Assembly: GCF_000236905.1 (NCBI RefSeq)
Contig: NC_016521.1
Span: 806,001-870,000, forward strand
From: Tetrapisispora phaffii CBS 4417
Lineage: Eukaryota; Ascomycota; Saccharomycetes; Saccharomycetales; Saccharomycetaceae
Length of the DNA: 64,000 bases
Reading direction: 5' to 3'
Shown: one piece after another, positions 38,571 through 48,620 of the stretch
Layout of the letters: each line of letters begins with the position of its first letter
How positions within the stretch are numbered: position 1 is the stretch's first letter
The notes under the pieces: generated by a model
What the model was told of the DNA's origin: nothing
The model's input: the letters and a program-made list of their open reading frames with translations, nothing else
Database searches by the model: none
Program-made: the position numbers and the translations under genes

Positions 38571-41500
38571 ATGAGTTATTCAAGTCCCAACAATAATGAG
38601 GAAGTGAGACCTGCTGCAATTCAAGATGCAGATAAATCATCAAACATAAGTGAAAGTGCAAAAAACAAAATCAAAAGAAAGAGAAATAGAATCCCGTTAA
38701 GTTGTACTATTTGTCGTAAAAGAAAAGTGAAATGTGATAAAACACATCCACATTGTAATCAATGTGTCAAGACAGGTGTTCAGCATTTATGCCACTATAT
38801 GGAACAATCATGGGCAGAAGAAGTTGAAAAAGAAATTTCTAAAGATGCTGAATTAAAGCAATTAAGAGATAGAGTCAAAACTTTAGAAGAAACGTTAGCA
38901 AAGGTACATCTATCCAGTAGTTATATCTCGCCATCTACTAATACGAATACGCCAGATTCAATTACTTTGTCTCATAATAATTCACATCTCGCAATTTTGG
39001 AAGAAAACGCAACAAATATAACAAATAATGACGATGATGCAATCAAAAATGAAGATTCTCCATTCAGTAAGTATGAAAATGATGAATTAGATTTGACTGT
39101 ACAATTCGATATGTTACACTTAAAAAATAAAGGTACTGTTCATTTAGGTGCAACTCATTGGTTAGCAATCATGAAAGGTGATCCATATTTAAAATTATTA
39201 TGGTCGCAAATTTTTACTATGCGTGAAAGGTTAGGTGAATGGTATAATAAAAAATCATTACATCAACAAAAGAAAAAAAAAGGTTCTTTAATGAAAAAAT
39301 CAAAATCTAAAAAAGGTAAATGTCCAGTAGATCATAAACAAATTATGTCACAGAGCTCAAAGCATGTTGATATGAATAATGATATAAATAATATTAATAA
39401 TGGTAAAATCATCTCAACACGTCCAATTAGAGCTCCAATCTCTCCTAGTGATACCACGTCAAACTCTGCATCTTATTTATCAAATTCTCAAAATAGATCA
39501 ACTTTAATGTTGCCACCGGCACTACCAAATGCAGAAGGCTCGAATTTAACTCATTCTCAATTTTCTCAACTTGAGAATAATTCACAAAAATGCCCAGTAG
39601 ATCATTCTAAATTTAAACCGATTATTCAACAAAGACCAAACTCGCCAATAAATTCTAACAAGCCAGGTTCTCCATTGCCACCCTTAATTCAGCTTCCACA
39701 AACAAACCCTCCATTTTCAGATATCTCTTATACAATGAGTAATCCACAAGTAATGTTAAGAGTTTGTGAATTGTTACCACCAAAATCAATAATATCATTG
39801 TACATGGATAAATTTTTCAAACATATTTATGCTGTTATCCCAATTGTCGATGAACAAGATTTTAGAAAAAATATTAATAGAATTTTATCGTTAAATACAA
39901 CCACAAATTTTACTCCATCAACAATGAGTAAAGAAAACGTCTCAAGTTTGAACATTACAAAAATATCAGATTATTGTAATTTAGGTATTTTGTTAATTCT
40001 TATGAGATTAACTTGGTTATCATTACCATCAAATGCATTAAAAATTGATATTGGCTCAAAATATAACTCATTTGGTATTCAAGCACCATCAAATATTAGT
40101 TCAATTAGAATCAAAGAGGAAAATCTATTGTTTAAATATGAACCTTCTATCGAGGCATTGAAATTAGTAAGAAAGAATCTAATTAAATTTGATGAACTTT
40201 CAAGTTTCTCTAATAACAATGTCAGTTTATTCACTGTTCAATTCGCTATTTTTTATAAATTATATTTGCAATCTGGCTCGGACGAAGCACCAGGAAACAA
40301 TAACTCTAACTCGGTAAATTCGATTGCTGGCCAAGATAGTGAAACTCATCAAGTTTTATTATCGAGTATAACTCAAATGGCTTTCAGTTGCGGTTTACAC
40401 AGAGATCCTGACAATTTCCCACAATTAAACTCAGTGGCTGATAACTCATCTGGACAATCTTCCAATAACAATACAACACTGGATACATTAGTACAGAATT
40501 CGAATCACGATCCTAAAGGTCCTACAAACTCCAATGCATCTTTAACTAATGACAAAAACAGTACTAAAACGGAACAATACAATACGACAGAAAGATTTAA
40601 GCATACTTGGAGAAAGACTTGGTATTACATTATTTCATTAGATGTTCAACAATCTCTTTCACTTGGTACGCCAAGATTACTAAGAAATATCAGAGATATA
40701 AGTGATACTAAATTACCAAGTGCTTCAAAAATTGATTACGTCCCTGATATTAAAGAACTAATTATTGTTAAAAATTTCACTTTATTTTTCCAAATAGATT
40801 TAGTAATTATCGCTGTTTTAAACCATATTCTAAATGTCTCAGTAGCTAAGAGAGCTAAAAAATCTGAGTTGGATGGTTTAATTTCTTCCTTAAAAGATTT
40901 AACTCATAATAAAAAATCAATCAATGAAGTATTGTCAACATTAATTAAAAAGGGATTACTATACACCTCTGAAGGTTCAGTCGATGCTAATATTGATGAA
41001 AGTTACGGCCTACCTAGCCTTGAAACAATTATTTACCAACAACAGGCCAAGAGCAAAAATAACAGTTCAACGTCTAAGAGTGAACAAGAGAAGAAAATTG
41101 AGTTACCACATGAATCAACAACGAAAGCAATGCTATTTTTTAAACATTTGACTTTACGTATTTTGTTGTATTTGTTAAATTATATTCTATTCACCCATTA
41201 TGAACCAATGGGTTCAGAAAACTCGACTACTCGACTGCTAGCAAAGGGATATGCTCAGGAAGCCTTAAACTATGCAATGGATGGTTACAAAAATAGTGTT
41301 TATTTTTTCAATAGCATCAAGAATTCTAATACTACAGAATCCATGTTTAATTACATGGAAGTTATGCTGACACCTTATTGTGTGGATGTAGGCAACCGTA
41401 GTTTGCAATTCATGATTTGTTTAATCCTTCGTATTAAAAGTAGTCCATCCAGCAGTTTAGGAGAAAACCCAATTATTAACGGAAAAATTTCAACATCTGA

Positions 41501-42860
41501 TAGCACAAGCAGCTACACTAGCAGTGATAATGATGAAGATGCTGGTGCTAAATTTTCAAGAAAGAGAAAATTAATGCAAGATACCAACGATGATATTTCA
41601 AGACACTTAGATTTAGAATCCTGCGAAGACTTGGCTGGTACTTTGTATTCCAGAATGACCCTATTTTACAAAATGACGAAGCAAATTTCAGTCAAATATA
41701 CGTACGTATTAAAGATTTTCAAATCTATTCAATTTTTCATTTCATTATTACAGTCGCCAGTGTCTAAGAACTTAATATCAGATAACAATGCAATCTTAAT
41801 GCCAGGCTGGCAACATCCGACAATTCCTAACTTACCGAGCAAGTATAAGAATTCAACTCAGTTTATTATGAATGCAGATGCATCCCAAGTCCAAAGATGC
41901 CCAATATACCAAGACACTATATCTGCAATCAGTGAATCAAAAAATAATTTTAATAATGATTCAAATGTTATGCCAGGCATGATGGATAATCATTCTATTC
42001 AGTTACCATCAATAAGATCATATACTCCTATTACTTACAATAAGAGTGATGTTCGTAACATTGAAGCAATAAATAACAGTGATTTATTAAAGAAGCGTCG
42101 TACAATTTCCAACGAGCCTAATTCAAGAATTTCTTCTCCTGTTCTTGAAACTTCTCAACAAGGTACTTCATCGAGGAATTCACCACTTGCTTTCCAAGGT
42201 GGCGCGTTTAATGAACCTCTGCCTTCAATCGAAGGTCTAAAGCGTTCTGTTCCATCTGTAACATCTATGAGGAATATGGGAAATACTAGCCCTATGAATA
42301 GTATAGGATCTCCAAATGCAATGCCTTACATGACTCATGTACAGCCTCTAAGTAATCAACAACCAATTCATAATAATAGTATAATTGGCGTCAATAACAC
42401 TATGAATATGAATATGAGTTCAGGAGCAATGAGTCCAAGCATGAATATAGGTATGAATTTGAACGTCGGTCTTAATATGGGCATGAACCTTAATATGAAT
42501 ATGGGTAATTTAAACAATATAGATCCATTATCAAATCAACATAATGTTGCAATAAAGTTGGAAGCCGATAACACAATTCCTTCCAATAATGAGGATTTGT
42601 CAACTTTAGTTTCCCCACAATCTGAAGCCTCATCAGGAAGTTTTGTTATTCCAGATTTTGAAGAATTTTTAATGCAAGACTCCAGCTTTAATAATGGTTT
42701 AATGATTGATGCGTCAAACCTAGTCGAGGCTGTTGGTTTCAATCCTTTGGAATCACAAGATCTGGTGCGTATGGATTCTGAAATCATCCCTATCGATAAG
42801 CTTGGAATGCCAGGTTTCCAAAATATGAATGGAGGAGGAAATTTCCCAGTTTGGAATTAG
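38571..42860 (+). CDS. HAP1: HAP1, heme-responsive zinc-cluster transcription activator
   Basis: Predicted protein of 1429 residues; S. cerevisiae Hap1 (YLR256W) has 1502. Hap1 activates respiration and sterol genes in response to heme and represses in hypoxia. The Zn2Cys6 cluster has cysteines at 45, 48, 55, 62, 65 and 74 (CTICRKRKVKCD...), followed by a coiled-coil dimerisation segment (ELKQLRDRVKTLEETLAKVH). Two heme regulatory motifs KCPVDH are at about residues 249 and 339. A C-terminal variant RCPIYQ at about 1108 corresponds to HRM7. The fungal transcription factor middle homology region spans roughly residues 390-900. The C-terminus has an Asn/Met-rich stretch and an acidic activation region. 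NDL1 upstream matches S. cerevisiae synteny. Only three heme motifs are visible, against seven described in S. cerevisiae. Confidence 0.96.
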   Translation: MSYSSPNNNEEVRPAAIQDADKSSNISESAKNKIKRKRNRIPLSCTICRKRKVKCDKTHPHCNQCVKTGVQHLCHYMEQSWAEEVEKEISKDAELKQLRDRVKTLEETLAKVHLSSSYISPSTNTNTPDSITLSHNNSHLAILEENATNITNNDDDAIKNEDSPFSKYENDELDLTVQFDMLHLKNKGTVHLGATHWLAIMKGDPYLKLLWSQIFTMRERLGEWYNKKSLHQQKKKKGSLMKKSKSKKGKCPVDHKQIMSQSSKHVDMNNDINNINNGKIISTRPIRAPISPSDTTSNSASYLSNSQNRSTLMLPPALPNAEGSNLTHSQFSQLENNSQKCPVDHSKFKPIIQQRPNSPINSNKPGSPLPPLIQLPQTNPPFSDISYTMSNPQVMLRVCELLPPKSIISLYMDKFFKHIYAVIPIVDEQDFRKNINRILSLNTTTNFTPSTMSKENVSSLNITKISDYCNLGILLILMRLTWLSLPSNALKIDIGSKYNSFGIQAPSNISSIRIKEENLLFKYEPSIEALKLVRKNLIKFDELSSFSNNNVSLFTVQFAIFYKLYLQSGSDEAPGNNNSNSVNSIAGQDSETHQVLLSSITQMAFSCGLHRDPDNFPQLNSVADNSSGQSSNNNTTLDTLVQNSNHDPKGPTNSNASLTNDKNSTKTEQYNTTERFKHTWRKTWYYIISLDVQQSLSLGTPRLLRNIRDISDTKLPSASKIDYVPDIKELIIVKNFTLFFQIDLVIIAVLNHILNVSVAKRAKKSELDGLISSLKDLTHNKKSINEVLSTLIKKGLLYTSEGSVDANIDESYGLPSLETIIYQQQAKSKNNSSTSKSEQEKKIELPHESTTKAMLFFKHLTLRILLYLLNYILFTHYEPMGSENSTTRLLAKGYAQEALNYAMDGYKNSVYFFNSIKNSNTTESMFNYMEVMLTPYCVDVGNRSLQFMICLILRIKSSPSSSLGENPIINGKISTSDSTSSYTSSDNDEDAGAKFSRKRKLMQDTNDDISRHLDLESCEDLAGTLYSRMTLFYKMTKQISVKYTYVLKIFKSIQFFISLLQSPVSKNLISDNNAILMPGWQHPTIPNLPSKYKNSTQFIMNADASQVQRCPIYQDTISAISESKNNFNNDSNVMPGMMDNHSIQLPSIRSYTPITYNKSDVRNIEAINNSDLLKKRRTISNEPNSRISSPVLETSQQGTSSRNSPLAFQGGAFNEPLPSIEGLKRSVPSVTSMRNMGNTSPMNSIGSPNAMPYMTHVQPLSNQQPIHNNSIIGVNNTMNMNMSSGAMSPSMNIGMNLNVGLNMGMNLNMNMGNLNNIDPLSNQHNVAIKLEADNTIPSNNEDLSTLVSPQSEASSGSFVIPDFEEFLMQDSSFNNGLMIDASNLVEAVGFNPLESQDLVRMDSEIIPIDKLGMPGFQNMNGGGNFPVWN

Positions 42861-43284
42861 ATTTCTTTAAAAGGTTCTAAAGAGAGAGAACGTGAAAATC
42901 AAACCAATATGAGTGACATCGAAGTTTATGCTTTAATTTTACAAACCTTAATTTATAGATTATAACAATATTATAGAAAAACTTATTATATTTGAACTTG
43001 CAATTGCTTCACTATATCTATTATATATTTACTTAATGAATTTACTGCCTATTATAGAGGTGTTATATAGTTGTAATACCAGAAATGGTAAGGCTTCTGG
43101 TTGCAATATCTAGAAGCCAAAAATTTCTGTCTAATTTATTTTGAAATATTTAAAAAGATTACCGAATACTAAAATGTAGCTCTTATTACACATTCATTTT
43201 CTCTTAAATATTACTATATTTTAGAATATTCTATTACCTCGAATGATTATAATTTATAAGTAATATTATAAAAATCTTCATTAT
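42861..43284. other. HAP1 3' flank up to the retrotransposon remnant
   Basis: AT-rich sequence with no ORF. It is the outer flank of the truncated retroelement. I do not see an LTR end here, so the remnant lacks a 3' LTR. Confidence 0.55.
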
Positions 43285-43620
43285 ATGCTTTCAACCATAG
43301 AGAGCTTTCTTTAACGGTGTCACAAATCTTCGATCGTGTAGAAGTGGGATACATATTTCCTCCTGTAAATTAGCATATAAAAATGCGTGGTTTATATCTA
43401 AAGTATGAATCCACTTCTTACAATAATTCGCTATCAACGTAAATAACTCCAAGATATTAATTTGAAGAGGGTCTGTATGATAGTTACTGAAGGTGGTCTC
43501 CGTTTGTTTGTCCCTGCAGCAAACAATACGAGCTTTATGAGTCCCATCACATCTGACCATAAATATAATCTGAAGAGGTATAACTTGGTTAACTAGAACT
43601 TGGTTTCTAGGAATGGGGTG
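43285..43620 (-). pseudogene. reverse transcriptase fragment of a truncated copia element
   Basis: Two short frames match the RT region of the full-length element at 45.4-48.5 kb. For example, the segment with DINHAFLYANLQEEICIPLL corresponds to DINHAFLYADLREEIYVPLP. Similarity stops around 43285, just after the LKKALYG block, so most of RT, RNase H and the 3' LTR are missing. It continues, with frame changes, from the gag pseudogene at 43621. It is more diverged than the LTR-proximal part. Confidence 0.88.
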
Positions 43621-45036
43621 TCAAACACTTTCATCTTCAATAGATTTTGTAGCACTTTTTCTAATGCTGCTGAAAAAAAGCTTTCTTTCTATAACGTCTC
43701 TATTATTGGTAATAGTAGCCTTAAAATATAAAAGTTCTTTGTGGATACTTCTGTTTGTACTGGATTTCTCTTTACCTTTTTGTTCAATCGGCCTAAGAGT
43801 TTCTGGGTTTCTCTTTACCTTTTTTACAATAGGTCTAATATTCTCTGGATTCTTAGAATTAGATTTGACTTCTGCTCGTTCAGATGAATAAAATTGCTTC
43901 ATTTGTTCATGAAATTCTAAAGCATCCTCCGCATGATTTCTAATAATTCCTACGTATTGAGTAGGAGTTATTTTTGATAGATCAATAGGTACTGCATTAA
44001 TTCGTTGCAATACTTGGCCATTAATCCTATTGATTATCAAATTGAAAATTTCCATCTTATCTGTGTTAATGAATTCTTCAATTCCAACTAATTTATTCAA
44101 TAAATTTAGTTGTAAAGCCAAATTATTGGATTTCTCAGTGATTGACACTTGTTTCCATAATTTTTGACGTGCAACAAAGTTAAGTTTCCTTATGAAGATT
44201 CTCTTAACTTCGTTTACAATTTTAAGTGAACTATTATCCACGAAGATAAAGTCATATATATCTTCGCACTTGATATGTTCCTTAAGTTGATCCTTTATAA
44301 ATTGATCTTCTATAGGGTCAATAATTGTGGATTCTGGCAATTCATTTAAATTATCTAAATTGTAATAATTTAGGAATTTAACGAATTGCTTGATCCACAA
44401 AGGAAGGTCCTCAATATTGATAAGTTTAAATTCAATATTGAGTGGAAGGTAATTCTTATTGATAACAACTTCTTTACCATTTAATGTTCTAAACACTAAT
44501 GATCCATTGTTAATCAAGTTAATTTGTTGATTACCTTCTTTGGTTTTACTGTAGCTTGTTACAGGTAATTCATTACTTTGTTGGTAATCATTATCGGTAG
44601 CCAGTTCAGTATAATTAAGAGATTTTCTTGTATGAGCAGTGGTTCTGTTATTTAACAGTCCTTCTCTATCAATGATTTTTGTCCTTAATTTTTCTATGGT
44701 TAATGCAAGACCTTTTTCTTCCCCTTCCAGCTCAGTGATTTTGCTTAAATAGTCACCAGCTTCAGTTGAGTTAAGTAATTCGTCATGCTTTGCCATAGTT
44801 TTTTTGTATAAGCCCTCTAAGGTGCTTAAACGATTTTTAAATGCTCTAATGAAAACATCTGTGTTCTCATTAGGAATCTCAATATTTGATTGAAGGGTTT
44901 CCTTTACAACCTGAGAACTCGAATGGTCGTTATCCATCCGGGTAAGACCTCCATGTGGAGAAACAAGCTTATGTTGGTTAGTTCCAACATCTAAGTTAGT
45001 GTCATTAGCCACTTCAGTTGCTCTAGTATAGTCCAT
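43621..45036 (-). pseudogene. internally deleted gag-pol remnant of a copia element
   Basis: A 471-codon frame. Residues 1 to about 430 are Gag, nearly identical to the intact copy over the first ~75 residues and clearly diverged after that. A partial duplication of the RNPETLRPI-type segment follows, then a jump into pol (LLYFKATITNNRDV), then out-of-frame sequence and a stop. The junction is at 43735-43738, where the four bases TTCT are shared by the gag and pol parents. Protease, integrase and the start of RT are therefore deleted, about 2.05 kb by comparison with the intact element. It cannot make a functional element. Confidence 0.88.
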
Positions 45037-45359
45037 CTTCTTTATAGTTAAATAATCGATTGGTCCTTTATTAGTGTATTTAAACTATTCTATATAGAGT
45101 TAGAAGCCCTCCTTATATATGAGTTGAACTGACAGTTGAATGAACACGTACACATGTTCATTCATCCTCCTAAGATCTTTAGTGCTGTATTGTACATCTG
45201 TGTTTATCGCGTAGCCATTTACATTGTAGTGAGAAATTTTCACCTACCACTTGGAAGATTGTTCTAGACCTTCTTTCCATTAGTAAGTGATCTATTAGTT
45301 CTGGACTCAAAGTGTCATAAACTCTTAGTTCTGTCACATACACTACAATAATTCTGACA
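45037..45359 (-). repeat. shared LTR: 3' LTR of the full-length element and 5' LTR of the remnant
   Basis: Starts (minus strand) with TGTCAGAATTATTG at 45359, directly after a purine-rich tract (CGGGGGTG) that follows pol, as expected for a polypurine tract and 3' LTR. By eye it is identical over 323 bp to 50309-50631. It runs straight into the gag frame of the truncated copy at 45036, so a single LTR serves both elements. The true 3' end of the LTR may lie a few bases inside gag, as in Ty1. It contains an inverted repeat with 10-bp arms at 45137-45164. Confidence 0.88.
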
Positions 45360-45391
45360 CACCCCCGTAAAGACATATTTCAATAATCTTT

Positions 45392-48300
45392 TTAACTGAT
45401 TGTCGATATAGAACTTGATGGACTATGAAATTCTCCTGGGTCAGTTATCGTAAGAATATCTTTGGGAGTCAGTTTGTTTTGCATCGAAGATCTTAGTTTC
45501 TTAAAGTCTTCACAACTAACCGGTTTGGTTAAAACATCAGCAATGTTATCAGTGCCAGCAATTTTATATATTAGTAAGTCATCTGCTCGTATCCGTTCTT
45601 CGAGTTTAGCTAGTTTCAAATCCAGGAATCTATCTCTTCTGTTGGAGTTATAATTGTTCTTTAGATATTGAATACTAGGTTTGCTGTCTGTAATGGAAAT
45701 GACAGTTGGATCCTTTTGTAGGTTCATTTCTTCTAAAATCTTTTTTAGATAATATGCCTCTTTAGATCCTTCATAGATAGCGTCCAGTTCAGCTTCAGTA
45801 GATGAGTTTCTGACAGCTGAGGAGGCTCTTGAAATGACTTTGTAGAGGTTCTCTCCATACCATAACATTATGCCCATTCTGGACTTCATGTCATGTTCCG
45901 TACCCAGTGAGGCATCAGATAGCAGAGTTATGGCCGGGTTATCAGTGGTTTCTCTTGTGAACACAATCTTTTCTGACTTAGTTTGGAAAATATAGTTCAT
46001 AAGTTTATCAGCCATGTAAAAAACGTTGTCTGCTGGAAAGTTCACACTCCTGGCCAGTTTATTGGCAGCGAACTCTACATCATATCTACATCTAGATCTA
46101 ATATAGTTAATCACACCATTTATCTTCTGCAGTTCATTGATCTTTTTAGATCTTGTTTTAGTGTCCATAGAATCAATGTTTTTGATGTTGTGTTCATAGG
46201 ATGAAACATGTGGAATAGAAGTAGTTTTAATATGACTAATTTTATCAAGCCAATCATTTTCAATACTTTCAATGTAAGATTGCAATGATAGGCTGATTTT
46301 ACCTTCATCAATATTATAATCAAGGTCCATTCCTAGTACATCTGTACGTAGAATGCCTTGATTCATTTTTCCAATAATTTTAAGCTCAAATCTGTTTCTT
46401 AAGGTGGAAACAAACTCGTCTAGAAGTTCCTGACTTTTAGCAGCTATGACACAGTCATCTACATATACAGCTATCATGATGCTATAATCGTGATTTCTGA
46501 ATATACCTGGCGTATGTCTGGAGTCATCCAGATCAATACTGTTCAGGAATTTTTTTAGATGCTCATTCCATTCCTTAGGACTTTGTTTTAAACCGTAAAG
46601 TGCCTTTTTTAACGGTGTCACAAATCTCCTATCGTGTGGAAGTGGAACATATATCTCCTCCCGTAAATCAGCATACAAAAATGCATGATTTATATCTAAA
46701 GTCTGTATCCACATCTTACGGTTATTGGCTATCATCAGGAACAATTTCAAAGTATCAATTTGAAGAAGATCTGTATGATAGTTACTGTAGGTGGCTTCCG
46801 TTTGTTTGTCCCCTCGGCAAACAATACGAGCTTTATGAGTCCCATCACGCTTCACCGTAAATATAGTCTGAAGAGGTATAATTCGGTTAGCTGGGACTTG
46901 ATTTCTAGGAATGGAGATTGATGTGTCAAAAACTTGCATCTTCAAAAGATTTTGTAGTTCTTTCTCAAATGCTTCCGAAAAGAGTTTTCGTTCTCGAACG
47001 TCTGTATTATTGGTGATAGCAGTCTTAAAATATAAAGTTCTAATTTTATTGACTGCTTGTACAGAACGTAACTTGATTTTTTTCTTCTGTTCCTCCGCTG
47101 CTTCAAATTCCTCAAGATCCAAGGTGGTAAGTTCACGTTTCCGAGACTTTAATGGACGTCTAGTGATTGAAGCAAATTCTTTGAGAAACAGCTTTGTCCT
47201 TCTCTGTTTCATGGCTTCGGTGCTGGGAAACTTGTCCGAATTCTTATTATCGAAACGGTTGATTAACAGCAGCTCTTGATCAGAGACATTTCTAACGGGC
47301 TCACTTTCTGCGACACTGTCTGGCAAAATACCAATATGTGAAGTTGCAGTAGCAGTGTCCTTTGGTAAAGTAGACATATGAGCTTCGTGGACAGAATGGT
47401 TGTCTGAAGTATTCGTAGTGTCCTGTTCCAATGTAGGTTCTTTGACCTCCTCATCGGCGGTCGACGAGCGAGTGTGGTCAGAAACCTTTTGGTTGTCATG
47501 AATATTTATAGTATCCAGACCATAGACAGTGTCTTCTTGAATATTGGGCGGAATTTTATACTGAGTGTCATTTTCAATCCCTTCGATAATAGTAATGTCA
47601 TCAGCATTACTGGGTTCAGCCTCAATTTCAAGAGCATCTTCTGATGTGACTTCATTTGTGTCATCGTTATCAGGAACGATTTCACTTAAGACCTTATTTG
47701 GATCTATGAAATCACCGTTTACTTCAGAATTAGCCAATATATAACTCATAGTACTAATGACTTTTCGAGTTTGTGGTAGATAGAACAAGTAACCAAAGGA
47801 ATTTGGATCCTTACACAAGGTTATGGCTGGTATACCTTGATTGGTTAACTTGTTGTTTGTTTGATTTTTTACGAACGCATGCGCACCGAACGGTAAGAAG
47901 GAATTAAATCGAATTTGTTCATTCTTTCCTGATAATGTGGTCATTGGACTACAATTTAACTTCTTAGTCATGAACAAATTCCTGATTCTAGCAGCTGCAA
48001 GAGCTGCATATTTCCAGAGTGCCCAAGGAAGATCACTGTTATGCATTAATGTTCTAATATCATTGTTCATAATACCAATGAATCTTTCTGCACGAGCGTT
48101 GGAAGCATGGTCGTTTGTATCGGTAAGCATTAATTTAATACCTTTCTCCGATACATATGTTTTTAGAGAATCATTAGTAAATTCAGATCCTCTATCAACA
48201 ATAAGCTCTTTTACAATTCGATCATATTGCTTTTCGATGTACTGTATATTATTTTTGATTTGCAGAGAAATGGTTTCTTTATTTTTATTCGTATGTGTGG

Positions 48301-48469
48301 ATACTAGTAAAAATCTTGAAACATTATCTACCATCAATAATAAGTAGTTATCAACTTTTGCAGGGTTCTTTCCTAAAGGACCACGAATATCTAAGCTCCA
48401 GGATTGTCCTGGTTGCATTTGTTCGTAGTGTTTATTCATGGAGTCCTTGATATGATCATGCTGTTTCAT
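45392..48469 (-). CDS. copia pol: integrase, reverse transcriptase, RNase H
   Basis: A frame of 1025 codons from an internal Met; the frame is open further upstream to about 48520. Integrase core: D27 in SLDIRGPL, D92 in ELIVDRGSEF and E128 in NARAERFIG, giving the DD35E spacing. The zinc-finger CxxC (FYCELC) lies just upstream of this Met. After a low-complexity acidic linker, RT begins around residue 500 (KARIVCRGDKQTEATYSNYH) and has the YVDD active site at about residue 670. RNase H contains LLSDASLG and STEAELDAIYEGSKEA near residue 890-920. The frame is in the same phase as gag, so the ancestral element may have had one long gag-pol frame. Confidence 0.92.
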   Translation of the reverse strand: MKQHDHIKDSMNKHYEQMQPGQSWSLDIRGPLGKNPAKVDNYLLLMVDNVSRFLLVSTHTNKNKETISLQIKNNIQYIEKQYDRIVKELIVDRGSEFTNDSLKTYVSEKGIKLMLTDTNDHASNARAERFIGIMNNDIRTLMHNSDLPWALWKYAALAAARIRNLFMTKKLNCSPMTTLSGKNEQIRFNSFLPFGAHAFVKNQTNNKLTNQGIPAITLCKDPNSFGYLFYLPQTRKVISTMSYILANSEVNGDFIDPNKVLSEIVPDNDDTNEVTSEDALEIEAEPSNADDITIIEGIENDTQYKIPPNIQEDTVYGLDTINIHDNQKVSDHTRSSTADEEVKEPTLEQDTTNTSDNHSVHEAHMSTLPKDTATATSHIGILPDSVAESEPVRNVSDQELLLINRFDNKNSDKFPSTEAMKQRRTKLFLKEFASITRRPLKSRKRELTTLDLEEFEAAEEQKKKIKLRSVQAVNKIRTLYFKTAITNNTDVRERKLFSEAFEKELQNLLKMQVFDTSISIPRNQVPANRIIPLQTIFTVKRDGTHKARIVCRGDKQTEATYSNYHTDLLQIDTLKLFLMIANNRKMWIQTLDINHAFLYADLREEIYVPLPHDRRFVTPLKKALYGLKQSPKEWNEHLKKFLNSIDLDDSRHTPGIFRNHDYSIMIAVYVDDCVIAAKSQELLDEFVSTLRNRFELKIIGKMNQGILRTDVLGMDLDYNIDEGKISLSLQSYIESIENDWLDKISHIKTTSIPHVSSYEHNIKNIDSMDTKTRSKKINELQKINGVINYIRSRCRYDVEFAANKLARSVNFPADNVFYMADKLMNYIFQTKSEKIVFTRETTDNPAITLLSDASLGTEHDMKSRMGIMLWYGENLYKVISRASSAVRNSSTEAELDAIYEGSKEAYYLKKILEEMNLQKDPTVISITDSKPSIQYLKNNYNSNRRDRFLDLKLAKLEERIRADDLLIYKIAGTDNIADVLTKPVSCEDFKKLRSSMQNKLTPKDILTITDPGEFHSPSSSISTIS

Positions 48470-48620
48470 TTTCGCTTGAACACATAGCTCACAGTAAAAA
48501 TCGATCAGCTCTGATTTTTTAAGTTGATTTTGTTAACATCTGAAAAAGCATTATTTTCAATATTGTGAACTATGACATCTACAGGAAGATGATTTGTATC
48601 TTTCATGTGCTTCATGTATA
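48470..48620 (-). other. disrupted gag-pol junction (integrase zinc-finger segment)
   Basis: Gag stops at 48557 and pol is open from about 48520, both in the same phase. Between them the coding-like sequence is in another frame (with DTNHLPVDVIVHNIENNAF), which runs to a TGA at 48505-48507. Reaching it from gag needs +1, and leaving it into pol needs -1. The exit point has six A residues then T at 48520-48514, in the phase A AAA AAT, which is also a -1 slippery heptamer. Homopolymer indels, real or from sequencing, are the simpler explanation. Confidence 0.7.
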
